A stretch of DNA of 64,000 nucleotides from Clostridium sp. (GTDB lineage Bacteria; Bacillota; Clostridia; Clostridiales; Clostridiaceae). Positions 30,469 through 40,124 of this stretch are shown in pieces. Below the pieces are notes generated by a model that was given only the letters and a program-made list of their open reading frames with translations, did not search any database and was not told where the DNA came from. A program made the position numbers and the translations under genes. Every line of letters starts with the position of its first letter. The first letter of the stretch is position 1. The stretch is taken from contig JAQUXS010000003.1 in assembly GCA_028692255.1 (NCBI GenBank), forward strand, positions 1 to 64,000. Reading direction: 5' to 3'.

Positions 30469-31881
30469 TTAAGCCTTTTTAAGAGAAAACACAAATTCTA
30501 CTCCACCTTCTTTGCTATTTTTAACAAATATATCTTCTCCATGCTTACTGAGTATACTTCTTACAATTGGAAGCCCCAGCCCCGTACTTTCTTTTGAAGT
30601 TCTAGACTTATCTTTCTTATAAAATCTGTCCCATATATGTTTAATTTCTTCTTCTGACAGAAAATCACTCTCATCATATATAGAAATATATACCTTATTT
30701 CCCTTAATTTTATTTGATATTCTTATCTTTCCGCCCTTTTTTCCATACTTGATTGCATTGTCAGTTAAATTTGTAACTACTTGAAGTATCCTATCCAAAT
30801 CTCCCAGTACATAAATTTGCTCTTTGCCAAAAGATACATCTACCATTAAATTTTTATCTTGTATTTTTCTTTCAAATTTTATAACAGTTCTCCTTATAAC
30901 TTCATTTATATCAAATTTTGTCACATGAAGATTTACCTGCCCCGATTCAATTGTAGATAAATCAAGCAGATCATTTACAAGTCTAGTAAGTCTTTGAATC
31001 TCGTCATAAGTAAGAGACAAATAGTAATTTTGTTTTTCTCCTGGAACAACTCCATCTAATATAGCTCCAATAAATCCTTTAATCGAAGTTATAGGAGATT
31101 TTATTTCATGAGACACATTAGATATAAATTCTCTTCTGTTTTTTTCAACTTTTGCTATAGAATCCGCCATATAATTAAATGACTTTGAAAGTTCGCCTAT
31201 TTCATCTTCTGATTTTATTTGTACTCTTTTATCAATATCACCTTTAGCTATTTTATTTGCCACTTCATTTATATTTGAAAGTGGCTTTATTATTAATCTT
31301 TGAGATAGAATGTAAGTTACAACGCATACCAATATTATTGCAAATATAGCTAGCATCCATATTACTTCATAAACTCTTTCTAATGGTTTTTCTAATTCTG
31401 TAAGAGGAGTGTTTAGCATTATTGCTCCTGCAAAACTAGTTCCATTTATCATTATAGGCTTAATATAAGTATGCCCTGGTACATTAAACAATCCATCATA
31501 TGTTCCTGTTTTGGCTATATAGTCTCCATTTCTAAGAGAATCTATATCCTTTCCATTTATCTGTCTTCCTATTAGTCTTTCATTTTTTAAGCTAGAAACT
31601 TCATATATGTATCCATTGTTATCAAGCAGTATAATGTTTTCATTTACATTTTCTCCAAGATTTTTCAAATTATAATTTAATGAATCCATGGACATGTTTC
31701 CAATTTCATAATTTATTGCCCATTTTGCTATACCCTCAGCTTCTTTATCAAACTGAGAGTTTACACTTTTAAAATAATATGACTGAAACCAAAAAGACAA
31801 TAAGATAGAAACTATAATGAAACTTATAGTGATAACAATAATGTATGTTGTTATCATTTTAGTGAATAGTCTTTTTTTCAT
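30469..31881 (-). CDS. Sensor histidine kinase (HAMP, HisKA, HATPase)
   Basis: 470 aa; FISNVSHEIKSPITSIKGF, TDNAIKYG, GLGLPIV. Confidence 0.95.
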   Translation of the reverse strand: MKKRLFTKMITTYIIVITISFIIVSILLSFWFQSYYFKSVNSQFDKEAEGIAKWAINYEIGNMSMDSLNYNLKNLGENVNENIILLDNNGYIYEVSSLKNERLIGRQINGKDIDSLRNGDYIAKTGTYDGLFNVPGHTYIKPIMINGTSFAGAIMLNTPLTELEKPLERVYEVIWMLAIFAIILVCVVTYILSQRLIIKPLSNINEVANKIAKGDIDKRVQIKSEDEIGELSKSFNYMADSIAKVEKNRREFISNVSHEIKSPITSIKGFIGAILDGVVPGEKQNYYLSLTYDEIQRLTRLVNDLLDLSTIESGQVNLHVTKFDINEVIRRTVIKFERKIQDKNLMVDVSFGKEQIYVLGDLDRILQVVTNLTDNAIKYGKKGGKIRISNKIKGNKVYISIYDESDFLSEEEIKHIWDRFYKKDKSRTSKESTGLGLPIVRSILSKHGEDIFVKNSKEGGVEFVFSLKKA

Positions 31882-31884
31882 ATA

Positions 31885-32571
31885 CTATTTCACCTCAAAT
31901 TTATACCCAACACCCCATACGGTTTCAATCTGCCAATTTGATCCAGATTGTAATTTTTCCCTTAATCTTTTAACATGAACATCAACTGTTCTTGAATCTC
32001 CCGGATAATCATAACCCCAAACTTCACAAAGAAGCTGTTCTCTTGTAAAAACTCTATTTTTATTACTTGCAAGATAATATAAAAGTTCAAATTCCTTTGG
32101 AGGCATTTTAATCTCATTTCCGTTATATACTACTGTATATGAATTCATATCAATCTCAAGACCATCAAAATCAAGTTTTTCCTTAGTCTGATTTTCAGCT
32201 GTAGATCTCCTTAAAACTGCCTTTACTCTTGCAATAAGTTCTTTAGGCTCAAAAGGTTTAACTATATAATCATCAGCTCCAAGTTCTAATGCAAGTACCT
32301 TGTCAAATGTTTCACCCTTTGCTGTGAGCATTATTACAGGAACCTGTGAATCCTTTCTTATTGCTTTTAAAACATCAATTCCATCCATGTGTGGAAGCAT
32401 TACATCCAAAAGCACTAAATCTGGATTGTTTTCCCCAAATACCTCAACAGCTTCTTTCCCGTCATAACATAATCTTGTAGAATAACCTGAACTCTCAAGA
32501 TATATCTTTATTACATCAGCAATATTTTCATCATCATCTACTATTAAAACTGTTCCTAAAGTACCTTCCAT
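31885..32571 (-). CDS. OmpR/PhoB-family response regulator
   Basis: 228 aa; LIVDDDENI, LVLLDVMLPHMDG, C-terminal winged helix. Confidence 0.96.
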   Translation of the reverse strand: MEGTLGTVLIVDDDENIADVIKIYLESSGYSTRLCYDGKEAVEVFGENNPDLVLLDVMLPHMDGIDVLKAIRKDSQVPVIMLTAKGETFDKVLALELGADDYIVKPFEPKELIARVKAVLRRSTAENQTKEKLDFDGLEIDMNSYTVVYNGNEIKMPPKEFELLYYLASNKNRVFTREQLLCEVWGYDYPGDSRTVDVHVKRLREKLQSGSNWQIETVWGVGYKFEVK

Positions 32572-32737
32572 AAAGCACGCCTCCTAAATATTTATATGTA
32601 AAATTATACTCTTTATATTTATAATTTGTAATTTTCTTTCAATTATAATTATTTCCTTACAAATAATTTAACATATTTTATAATTATAATCATGAATGTT
32701 ACAAATTATTAATCATAATTTAAAATTTGGACATATA

Positions 32738-32784
32738 AAAAATAGACTGCTGCACTATTTTTTTAGTGCCACAGTCCCATTTTT
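32738..32784 (-). terminator. Terminator of prs, GCACTAAAAAATAGTGC family
   Basis: GGGACTGTGGCACTAAAAAAATAGTGCAGCAGTC + T tract on minus strand. Confidence 0.8.
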
Positions 32785-32796
32785 ATATATTCTCGT

Positions 32797-33768
32797 TTAT
32801 CTATTTTCAAATTGTTCTTCGAATATTTTACTTACTGAAATTTCTTCATATATTCTTCTTATTGCTTCTGCAAAAATACTTGATACACTTAATACTTTAA
32901 TTTTACTACACTGTACATCTTTCTTGAATGGTATTGTATCAAGTACAACAACCTGCTTTATTACTGAATTTTCAAGTCTCTCGATTGCTGGACCAGAAAG
33001 AACTGCATGAGTGCAGCATGCATAAACTTCAGTTGCGCCAAGTTTTATAAGTGCATTAGCTCCTCCTGTTATTGATCCTGCTGTATCTATCATATCATCA
33101 ACCATTATTACTTTTTTACCTTTTATATCACCTATAACATTCATTACTTCTGAAACGTTTGGTCTAGGTCTTCTCTTATCTATAATTGCTATTGGTGCTT
33201 CAAGTTTTTCAGCAAACTTTCTTGCTCTTTTAACTCCTCCAATATCAGGTGAAACAACTACAAGTTCATCTTTTTTGAAATTAAGATCTCTGAAATATTT
33301 TGCAAGTATTGGTACTCCCTCAAGGTGATCAACTGGTATGTCAAAGAATCCTTGTATCTGTGCTGCATGTAAATCCATAGTAAGTACTCTGTCAGCTCCT
33401 GCTGTATGTATTAAATCTGCAACTAATTTTGCTGTTATAGGCTGTCTTGCCTTTGCTTTTCTATCCTGTCTTGCATAAGCATAATGAGGTATTACCGCAG
33501 TTATTCTTCCTGCTGAAGCCCTTTTAAATGCATCTAACATTATAAGAAGTTCCATAAGACTATCATTTACAGGTTCACATAGAGTTTGAACTACAAAGAC
33601 ATCTGCACCTCTTACTGTTTCATTGATATCTACAGATATCTCGTCATTACTAAATTTGCTTACCTTTGAATTTCCAATTTTAACACCTAAAAGTTTTGCA
33701 ATATCCTTTGCAAGTTCAGGACATGAATTACCTGCAAATATTTTTATATTTTTTCCATGACAAATCAT
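32797..33768 (-). CDS. prs: Ribose-phosphate pyrophosphokinase
   Basis: 323 aa; [17 protein letters not shown] motif, [11 protein letters not shown]. Confidence 0.97.
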   Translation of the reverse strand: MICHGKNIKIFAGNSCPELAKDIAKLLGVKIGNSKVSKFSNDEISVDINETVRGADVFVVQTLCEPVNDSLMELLIMLDAFKRASAGRITAVIPHYAYARQDRKAKARQPITAKLVADLIHTAGADRVLTMDLHAAQIQGFFDIPVDHLEGVPILAKYFRDLNFKKDELVVVSPDIGGVKRARKFAEKLEAPIAIIDKRRPRPNVSEVMNVIGDIKGKKVIMVDDMIDTAGSITGGANALIKLGATEVYACCTHAVLSGPAIERLENSVIKQVVVLDTIPFKKDVQCSKIKVLSVSSIFAEAIRRIYEEISVSKIFEEQFENR

Positions 33769-33794
33769 AATAAAATAATCCTCCTAAAAGTTTT

Positions 33795-35165
33795 TTATTT
33801 ATATAAACCTTTTTCCTTTACCCATCCTGTTTTGTTAACCTGTCTAGCTCTTGCTATTGCAAGATCTCCTTCATTTACTGTATCTGTTATTGTAGAACCT
33901 GCTGCAATATACGTGTTGTCCTCTACTTTTACAGGAGATACTAGGTTTGTATTGCAACCTATAAAAGAATGGTTGCCTATTATAGTCTTGTTTTTCTTTT
34001 TACCATCATAATTTACAACTACTGTTCCACATCCAAAATTACAACTTTCACCAACCTCAGCATCACCAATATAAGTAAGATGTGATACCTTAGTATTATT
34101 ACCAATTGTTGCTTTTTTTATTTCAACAAAGTCACCAATACGAACACTACTGCCTATTTTACTTTCAGGCCTTATATACGCAAAAGGTCCAACTGTAGTA
34201 TTTGAACCTACAGTACTGTCTAATATTACTGAACTTTGAATAGTTACATTTTCACTTACAACACTATTAGAAATTCTGGAATTTGGATATAAGGTACATC
34301 CAGATTTTATAACTGTATTTCCCTCAAGAACATTTCCTGGATAAATTATTACATCTCTTTCTATTTCAACATCATTACCAATGTAAGTTGAATCCGGATC
34401 TATAATTGTAACTCCATTTTCCATATGTCTTTCATTTGTTCTTTTTCTCATTATCTTTTCAACATTTGAAAGTTGAATTCTTGAATTTACTCCAAGTGTT
34501 TCTTCGAAGCTTATAGGTACTGCTCCAACCTTTTTATTACCATTGTTAAATATTTCAACTATATCTGTAAGATAATATTCACCTTGAACATTTTTATTGT
34601 TTATACCCTTAAGGCCCTCTAAAAGATCCTTTATGTTAAAACAATACATTCCTGAATTTACTTCTCTCACTTTAAGTTCTTCACTGCTGCAGTCTTTGTC
34701 TTCTACTATTTTTTTTACGCTATCATTTTCATCCCTTATTATTCTTCCATAGCCATCTGGCTTATCAAGAATTGATGTAATAAGAGTTGCACTATATCCA
34801 CCTTTTTCATGAAATTCAATACATCTTTTTATTGTATCTTCTGTCATCAAAGGTGAATCACCATTTAATATAATAACCGTACCGTTTTTATCTTTTAAAA
34901 AGTCTTCAGCACACATGACTGCATGGCCAGTTCCAAGCTGCTCACTTTGCATAGAGTAGTTAACTTTCCTATTCTTTGTAGCTTCTTCAACCTGACTTGC
35001 GCCTTTACCAACTATTACATTGATATCTTTTAATCCTGACTTTTTAAGAGCATCAATAACATGATTTACCATTTCTTTGCCACAAACCTTATGTATAACC
35101 TTAGGCAAATCTGATTTCATTCTTTTACCCTTGCCTGCTGCTAAAACCAATGCACATTTATACAC
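33795..35165 (-). CDS. glmU: Bifunctional N-acetylglucosamine-1-phosphate uridyltransferase/acetyltransferase
   Basis: 456 aa; [16 protein letters not shown], left-handed beta-helix hexapeptides. Confidence 0.97.
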   Translation of the reverse strand: MYKCALVLAAGKGKRMKSDLPKVIHKVCGKEMVNHVIDALKKSGLKDINVIVGKGASQVEEATKNRKVNYSMQSEQLGTGHAVMCAEDFLKDKNGTVIILNGDSPLMTEDTIKRCIEFHEKGGYSATLITSILDKPDGYGRIIRDENDSVKKIVEDKDCSSEELKVREVNSGMYCFNIKDLLEGLKGINNKNVQGEYYLTDIVEIFNNGNKKVGAVPISFEETLGVNSRIQLSNVEKIMRKRTNERHMENGVTIIDPDSTYIGNDVEIERDVIIYPGNVLEGNTVIKSGCTLYPNSRISNSVVSENVTIQSSVILDSTVGSNTTVGPFAYIRPESKIGSSVRIGDFVEIKKATIGNNTKVSHLTYIGDAEVGESCNFGCGTVVVNYDGKKKNKTIIGNHSFIGCNTNLVSPVKVEDNTYIAAGSTITDTVNEGDLAIARARQVNKTGWVKEKGLYK

Positions 35166-35287
35166 ATTAACACCTCTTTATGTTAAATATCATTATCATT
35201 TCAAACATATTACGACAATAACCTTTATTATTATATTTTATAATTAATGTATTTTCAACTATTCACGCAATTAATTTTTTGCAGAAC

Positions 35288-35318
35288 AAAAGGGAGTTAA
35301 AAAACTCCCTTTTATTTT
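35288..35318 (-). terminator. Terminator of spoVG
   Basis: AAAAGGGAGTTTTTTAACTCCCTTTTG on minus strand. Confidence 0.75.
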
Positions 35319-35319
35319 T

Positions 35320-35622
35320 TTATTCTCGATTCTCAACCTTAACTTCTTCACTCTTTACCTTTTCGTATTCATCTAGTATTGCAGTTTGAATTTTTTCTCT
35401 GGTGTTTGTGTTTATTGGATGTGCTATGTCTTTAAATTCACCATCTGGTGTCTTTCTGCTTGGCATCGCAATAAACAAACCATTTTGCCCTTCAATAACC
35501 TTTATATCATGAACAACAAATTCGTTGTCAAAAGTTACTGAAACAATGGCCTTCATCTTTCCTTCTGTAGTTATCTTTCTAATTCTTACATCTGTAATCT
35601 GCATATCTAAATCCACCTCCAA
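35320..35622 (-). CDS. spoVG: Septation/sporulation regulator SpoVG
   Basis: [39 protein letters not shown]; start probably at MQITDV (35607). Confidence 0.96.
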   Translation of the reverse strand: MEVDLDMQITDVRIRKITTEGKMKAIVSVTFDNEFVVHDIKVIEGQNGLFIAMPSRKTPDGEFKDIAHPINTNTREKIQTAILDEYEKVKSEEVKVENRE

Positions 35623-35641
35623 GATGCTTTATATATAAACT

Positions 35642-35668
35642 ATTCTCTAAATTTTGTAATTATCCTTC
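35642..35668 (-). promoter_or_regulatory. sigma-H promoter of spoVG
   Basis: Minus strand GAAGGATAA-N11-AGAGAAT matches RNAGGAWWW-N11/12-RNNGAAT at every defined position. Confidence 0.7.
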
Positions 35669-35686
35669 TTATTTTTCAAAAAATTT

Positions 35687-36526
35687 TTAACTTTTTAGTA
35701 AATTCTGTTTTTTTATATTTTTTGATGGTTTTAGAATTGCACATCCTTCTTCTGAAATACCGCTAAACTGTATTATTGATATATAATTATCTATAAGTTT
35801 TGATTTATTTTCAACATAACTGTCAACTAAAACGCCTATACCTATGAGCTCACAGCTAAACTCCCTCAAAAGATCCATTATTCCAAGTGCAGTGCCTCCT
35901 GCCTTCATAAAATCATCTATGAAAATGCATTTACTTCCTCTTTCAATAGATTTTCTTGAAAGAGACATGTTCTGAATTCTTCTTCCAGAACCACTTACAT
36001 AATTTATACTAACAGTTGGACCTTCTGTAACCCTATTGTCTCTTCTTACTATAACAAGCTCAACTCCAAGCATTTTTGCAACCTCATAAGCAAGTGGAAT
36101 ACCTTTTGTTTCAACAGTTACTACATATTTAATTCCTAAATCATTAAAATTAGAAGCAAGTATAACTGCGGCCTTGTGAACAATTTGTGGATTATACATT
36201 ACATCCGTCATATAAATAAAGTTTCCCGGTATTATTCTATCCTTCTCCTGCAGAATCAAGCATAACTCATTAACGAACTCTTCTCTTTCATTTAATGAAC
36301 TATCGCATACATATTTAATCCCACCTGAAGCACCAGTTATTGTTTCTATATTACCTGCATTTAATTTTTTTAATATATCTCTTATAATGACAATGTCTTC
36401 ACTTATAGTGGACTTTGCAGCATTAAACATTTCGGTAAAATAATTTAAATTCACTATTTTACTTGGATTTTCAACCAAAATTTTTGTTATAGCAGCTACT
36501 CTTTGGTTTCTACTAAACTTCTCCAT
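35687..36526 (-). CDS. purR: Purine operon repressor
   Basis: 279 aa; wHTH N-terminus, PRPP-like FIDDFMKAGGTALG. Confidence 0.95.
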   Translation of the reverse strand: MEKFSRNQRVAAITKILVENPSKIVNLNYFTEMFNAAKSTISEDIVIIRDILKKLNAGNIETITGASGGIKYVCDSSLNEREEFVNELCLILQEKDRIIPGNFIYMTDVMYNPQIVHKAAVILASNFNDLGIKYVVTVETKGIPLAYEVAKMLGVELVIVRRDNRVTEGPTVSINYVSGSGRRIQNMSLSRKSIERGSKCIFIDDFMKAGGTALGIMDLLREFSCELIGIGVLVDSYVENKSKLIDNYISIIQFSGISEEGCAILKPSKNIKKQNLLKS

Positions 36527-36747
36527 GTTATCACCTATCTATATTTTAATTACGAATTATTAATTCAAAAAACGTTTTATTATTCATATTTTATGCTATA
36601 TTTAAAATACAATCAATATAAATATAATTGTATTAACATATTTATTGATTTATGTATTGATTTTTTTTATATTTGTATATAATTAGAATGTAGGAAAATT
36701 AATATTTTTTTACCTAATGTAACAAGACTTTAAGGAGTTGATATTTT

Positions 36748-38124
36748 ATGTATTTTAATTTAAATACAGATCGTGATAAAAAAGTTCACTTTATTGGTAT
36801 AGGCGGAGTCAGCATGAGCGGTCTTGCAGAAATTTTACTTTTAAAGGGCTACAGTGTAAGTGGCTCTGATATGAAGTCCTCACCAGCTACTGACAAGCTT
36901 TCAAAAATGGGTGCAAAAATTTATATAGGACATAACAGCAAAAATATCCAAGGTGCTGATATAGTAGTTTATACAGCAGCAGTAAATGACAGCAATCCTG
37001 AAATGAAAGAAGCAAAGAAATTAAATATCCCAATATTAAAGAGAGCCGAGCTTCTTGGCTTTATTATGAAAGGTCATAAATATAATGTAGCAATTTCAGG
37101 AACTCACGGAAAAACTACAACTACATCAATGATGTCTCATATAACTCTCAGTGAAAAACTAGATCCAACAATTTTAGTTGGTGGAGATCTTGATATAATA
37201 GATGGAAATGTAAGAACGGGGAAAAGTGAATATTTCATAACAGAAGCGTGTGAATACAAAGCTTCCTTTTTAAGTTTTTACCCATTTATAGGCATCATAT
37301 TAAATATTGATGCAGATCATCTTGATTACTATAAAACAATAGATAATGTAGAAAAAGCATTTAAAGAATTCTCTGACCTTATACCTAAGGATGGCTATTT
37401 AATTGCAAATGCTGACGATAAAAGATGTCTTGAAGTTGCTTCAAAAGCAAGATGCAATGTTGTAACTTTTGGTATCAATAATGGTGAAATAACTGCTAAA
37501 AACATTGAATATGATGATAAGAGCTGTGCATCTTTTGACGTATACAACAAAAGCACTTTCCTGTTTAACATAAAATTAAATGTACCTGGAAAACATAACG
37601 TTTTAAATTCACTTTCCGCAATAGCTGCATCACTTGTACTCAAAATAAGCAGTAATTCGATAATAAATGGTTTAAAAAGTTTTGGGGGAACTCATAGGAG
37701 ATTTGAATTAAAGGGAAAGAAAAATGGAGTTACAGTAGTTGATGACTATGCTCATCATCCAACAGAAGTAAAAGCTACACTTGCTGCTGCAAAGAATTAT
37801 CCTCATAAGAGAATTGTATGTGTATTTCAACCTCACACTTATTCTAGAACAATTAATCTTTTTGAAGAATTTACAAATGCTTTTGATGGTGTAGATGAAC
37901 TTATTATTGCAGACATATATGCAGCAAGAGAAAAGGATACAGGTGAAGTAAGTTCAAAGATGCTATCAGATGCTATTGTCAAAAAAGGTATAAACTCAAT
38001 CAATATACACAGTTTTGAAGATATAAAAGACTATCTTGATAAAACCCTTAAAGAAGGAGACCTTCTTCTAACAGTTGGTGCAGGAGATGTGTTTGAAGTA
38101 GGAAATTTATATCTTGACAAATAA
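36748..38124 (+). CDS. murC: UDP-N-acetylmuramate--L-alanine ligase
   Basis: 458 aa; [31 protein letters not shown]. Confidence 0.97.
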   Translation: MYFNLNTDRDKKVHFIGIGGVSMSGLAEILLLKGYSVSGSDMKSSPATDKLSKMGAKIYIGHNSKNIQGADIVVYTAAVNDSNPEMKEAKKLNIPILKRAELLGFIMKGHKYNVAISGTHGKTTTTSMMSHITLSEKLDPTILVGGDLDIIDGNVRTGKSEYFITEACEYKASFLSFYPFIGIILNIDADHLDYYKTIDNVEKAFKEFSDLIPKDGYLIANADDKRCLEVASKARCNVVTFGINNGEITAKNIEYDDKSCASFDVYNKSTFLFNIKLNVPGKHNVLNSLSAIAASLVLKISSNSIINGLKSFGGTHRRFELKGKKNGVTVVDDYAHHPTEVKATLAAAKNYPHKRIVCVFQPHTYSRTINLFEEFTNAFDGVDELIIADIYAAREKDTGEVSSKMLSDAIVKKGINSINIHSFEDIKDYLDKTLKEGDLLLTVGAGDVFEVGNLYLDK

Positions 38125-38142
38125 TTTTATATATTCTATTAT
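38114..38142 (+). promoter_or_regulatory. sigma-A promoter overlapping the murC 3' end, driving the leader ORF/ABC exporter
   Basis: TTGACA (38114-38119)-N17-TATTAT (38137-38142). Confidence 0.7.
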
Positions 38143-38176
38143 TAAAATATATCATTTCAGTAAGGAGGTAGGAAAT

Positions 38177-38263
38177 ATGGAAATTTTTACAGTGAAACAA
38201 ATACTTAACAAATTTTTTAATTTACAAGTTAGCCCTACCTTAAATTATATGTATTCTAAATAG
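38177..38263 (+). CDS. Candidate 28-aa leader peptide MEIFTVKQILNKFFNLQVSPTLNYMYSK
   Basis: Strong RBS TAAGGAGGT 8 nt upstream of ATG; own promoter; stop codon lies within the antiterminator stem-loop. Confidence 0.65.
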   Translation: MEIFTVKQILNKFFNLQVSPTLNYMYSK

Positions 38264-38289
38264 AATGAAATCATATAGTCATGGGCTAA
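38229..38289 (+). promoter_or_regulatory. Predicted antiterminator
   Basis: Nested stems TTAGCCC(38229-35)/GGGCTAA(38283-89), TATATG(38246-51)/CATATA(38272-77), ATTCT(38253-57)/AGAAT(38262-66). Confidence 0.6.
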
Positions 38290-38306
38290 AACCCATGGCT
38301 TTTTTA
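38278..38306 (+). terminator. Rho-independent terminator/attenuator between leader ORF and ABC genes
   Basis: GTCATGGG ctaaaa CCCATGGC + TTTTTTATT; 8-bp stem including one G-U. Confidence 0.8.
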
Positions 38307-38386
38307 TTATCTTCTTAAAATAAAAGAAAATATCCATGCCATGGGTAAATAAACTTTTACAATCTACATTTTAAGGAGGTAACAAA

Positions 38387-40123
38387 ATGAAACGAATCAT
38401 GAAATATTTTCTACGGTATAAAATCCTAGTGATAATACCGTCTATAGCAATGTTCTTTGCTGTAAGTCTCGATCTTATAAACCCATATATAGTTCAAAAT
38501 ATAATAGACAAAGTAATCATAGGAAAAAGATACGATCTCCTCCCAAAATTTCTCATCTTTACAGCACTAATTTCAATTGGGATAGCAATTCTAGGATATA
38601 TTAAAGAATTTGGTTTTGACTATATGTCTACAAAAGTAAATATAGATATAAGAAAAGATTTATTCAGCCACATCCAAAGCCTTTCCTTTAGCTATTTTGA
38701 CAATATGAATACAGGTGAACTTATGTCAAGGATGAGCGAGGATATCGAAAACATCTGGAGAGTTTCTGGCTTTGGAGTATCTCTAATAATAGAAAATACT
38801 ATTTATTTTGTTTTAGCATCAATAATACTATTTTATTTAAATTGGGTACTTGCACTTGTATGTCTTATAACACTACCGTTTCTTGCTTACGTAACAGTAA
38901 AACTAAAAAAACAAACAAGTGAAGTTTTTGATAAAATAAGTGATGAAACCGCAATTTTAAATACAACTGCACAAGAAAACATTGCAGGGGTTAGGCTTGT
39001 TAAAGCTTTTGCAAGAGAAAAGCATGAAATTTTAAAATTCTTTAACTTCAACAATACCAATTATGAATTAAATGTAAAAGTAAATACTATATGGGGAAAA
39101 TATAATCCTCTTCAAGATCTTTTAGGAAATATATCCGTACTTTTAGTAATATGCATAGGCGGAATGCTAGCCATAAAAGGTAAAATGACAATAGGAACAC
39201 TTGTAGCATTCAGTTCCTACGTATGGATGCTTATACAGCCAATAAGAACTATAGGTGCTCTAACGAATCTTGTTGCACAAAGTTCTGCTTCTGCTAAAAA
39301 AATTGACAAAATAATGAATACAAAACCTGAAATAAGAATTTCTAAAAATGCTGTAAAACTGGACAATTTAAAAGGTGATATAGAATTTAAAAATGTATCT
39401 TTCAAATATAAGAATCAACTTATACTTAAAGATATCAATTTGAAAATACCCGCTAAAAGTACCGTTGCTATAATGGGTGCAACTGGAGCCGGTAAATCAT
39501 CTCTAGTAAGTCTTATAGGAAGATATTATGATGTCTTAGACGGAGAACTATTAATAGATGGCATCAATATAAAAAATCTAGATTTAAAGTTCATTCGTAA
39601 AAACATGTCAATAGTACCCCAAGATACTTTTCTTTTTTCCGACACTGTAGAGAATAACTTAAAATTCAGTAAAACCGATGCCTCAATGGATGAAATTATA
39701 AAAGCTTGTACTGACTCATGTGCAATTAATTTTATTGAAAATCTTGAGAATGGCTTTGACACTATAATAGGCGAGAGAGGTATTGGCCTTTCAGGAGGTC
39801 AAAAGCAAAGACTTACTATAGCAAGAGCTCTTATAAGAGATTCAAAAATATTAATTCTCGATGATGCTACTTCAGCATTAGACATGGAAACTGAATACAA
39901 TCTTCTTAAGAACCTATATAAAAATAAAGAAAAGAATACAACTTTAATAATTGCCCATAGAATATCCGCAGTAAAAAATGCTGATTTAATATTATTCCTT
40001 GAAAAGGGACGTATTGTAGAAAGTGGAACTCACGATGAATTACTTGCGAAAAAAGGACACTATTATAGAATTTACAGCGAACAGTTTAAATCAGCTAATA
40101 AAAGCGAAAGCAAGGTGATATAA
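38387..40123 (+). CDS. ABC exporter half-transporter with degenerate Walker B (BmrC-like)
   Basis: 578 aa TMD-NBD; GATGAGKSS, LSGGQKQR, ILILDDATSALD (Asp at catalytic Glu position). Confidence 0.93.
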   Translation: MKRIMKYFLRYKILVIIPSIAMFFAVSLDLINPYIVQNIIDKVIIGKRYDLLPKFLIFTALISIGIAILGYIKEFGFDYMSTKVNIDIRKDLFSHIQSLSFSYFDNMNTGELMSRMSEDIENIWRVSGFGVSLIIENTIYFVLASIILFYLNWVLALVCLITLPFLAYVTVKLKKQTSEVFDKISDETAILNTTAQENIAGVRLVKAFAREKHEILKFFNFNNTNYELNVKVNTIWGKYNPLQDLLGNISVLLVICIGGMLAIKGKMTIGTLVAFSSYVWMLIQPIRTIGALTNLVAQSSASAKKIDKIMNTKPEIRISKNAVKLDNLKGDIEFKNVSFKYKNQLILKDINLKIPAKSTVAIMGATGAGKSSLVSLIGRYYDVLDGELLIDGINIKNLDLKFIRKNMSIVPQDTFLFSDTVENNLKFSKTDASMDEIIKACTDSCAINFIENLENGFDTIIGERGIGLSGGQKQRLTIARALIRDSKILILDDATSALDMETEYNLLKNLYKNKEKNTTLIIAHRISAVKNADLILFLEKGRIVESGTHDELLAKKGHYYRIYSEQFKSANKSESKVI

Positions 40124-40124
40124 T

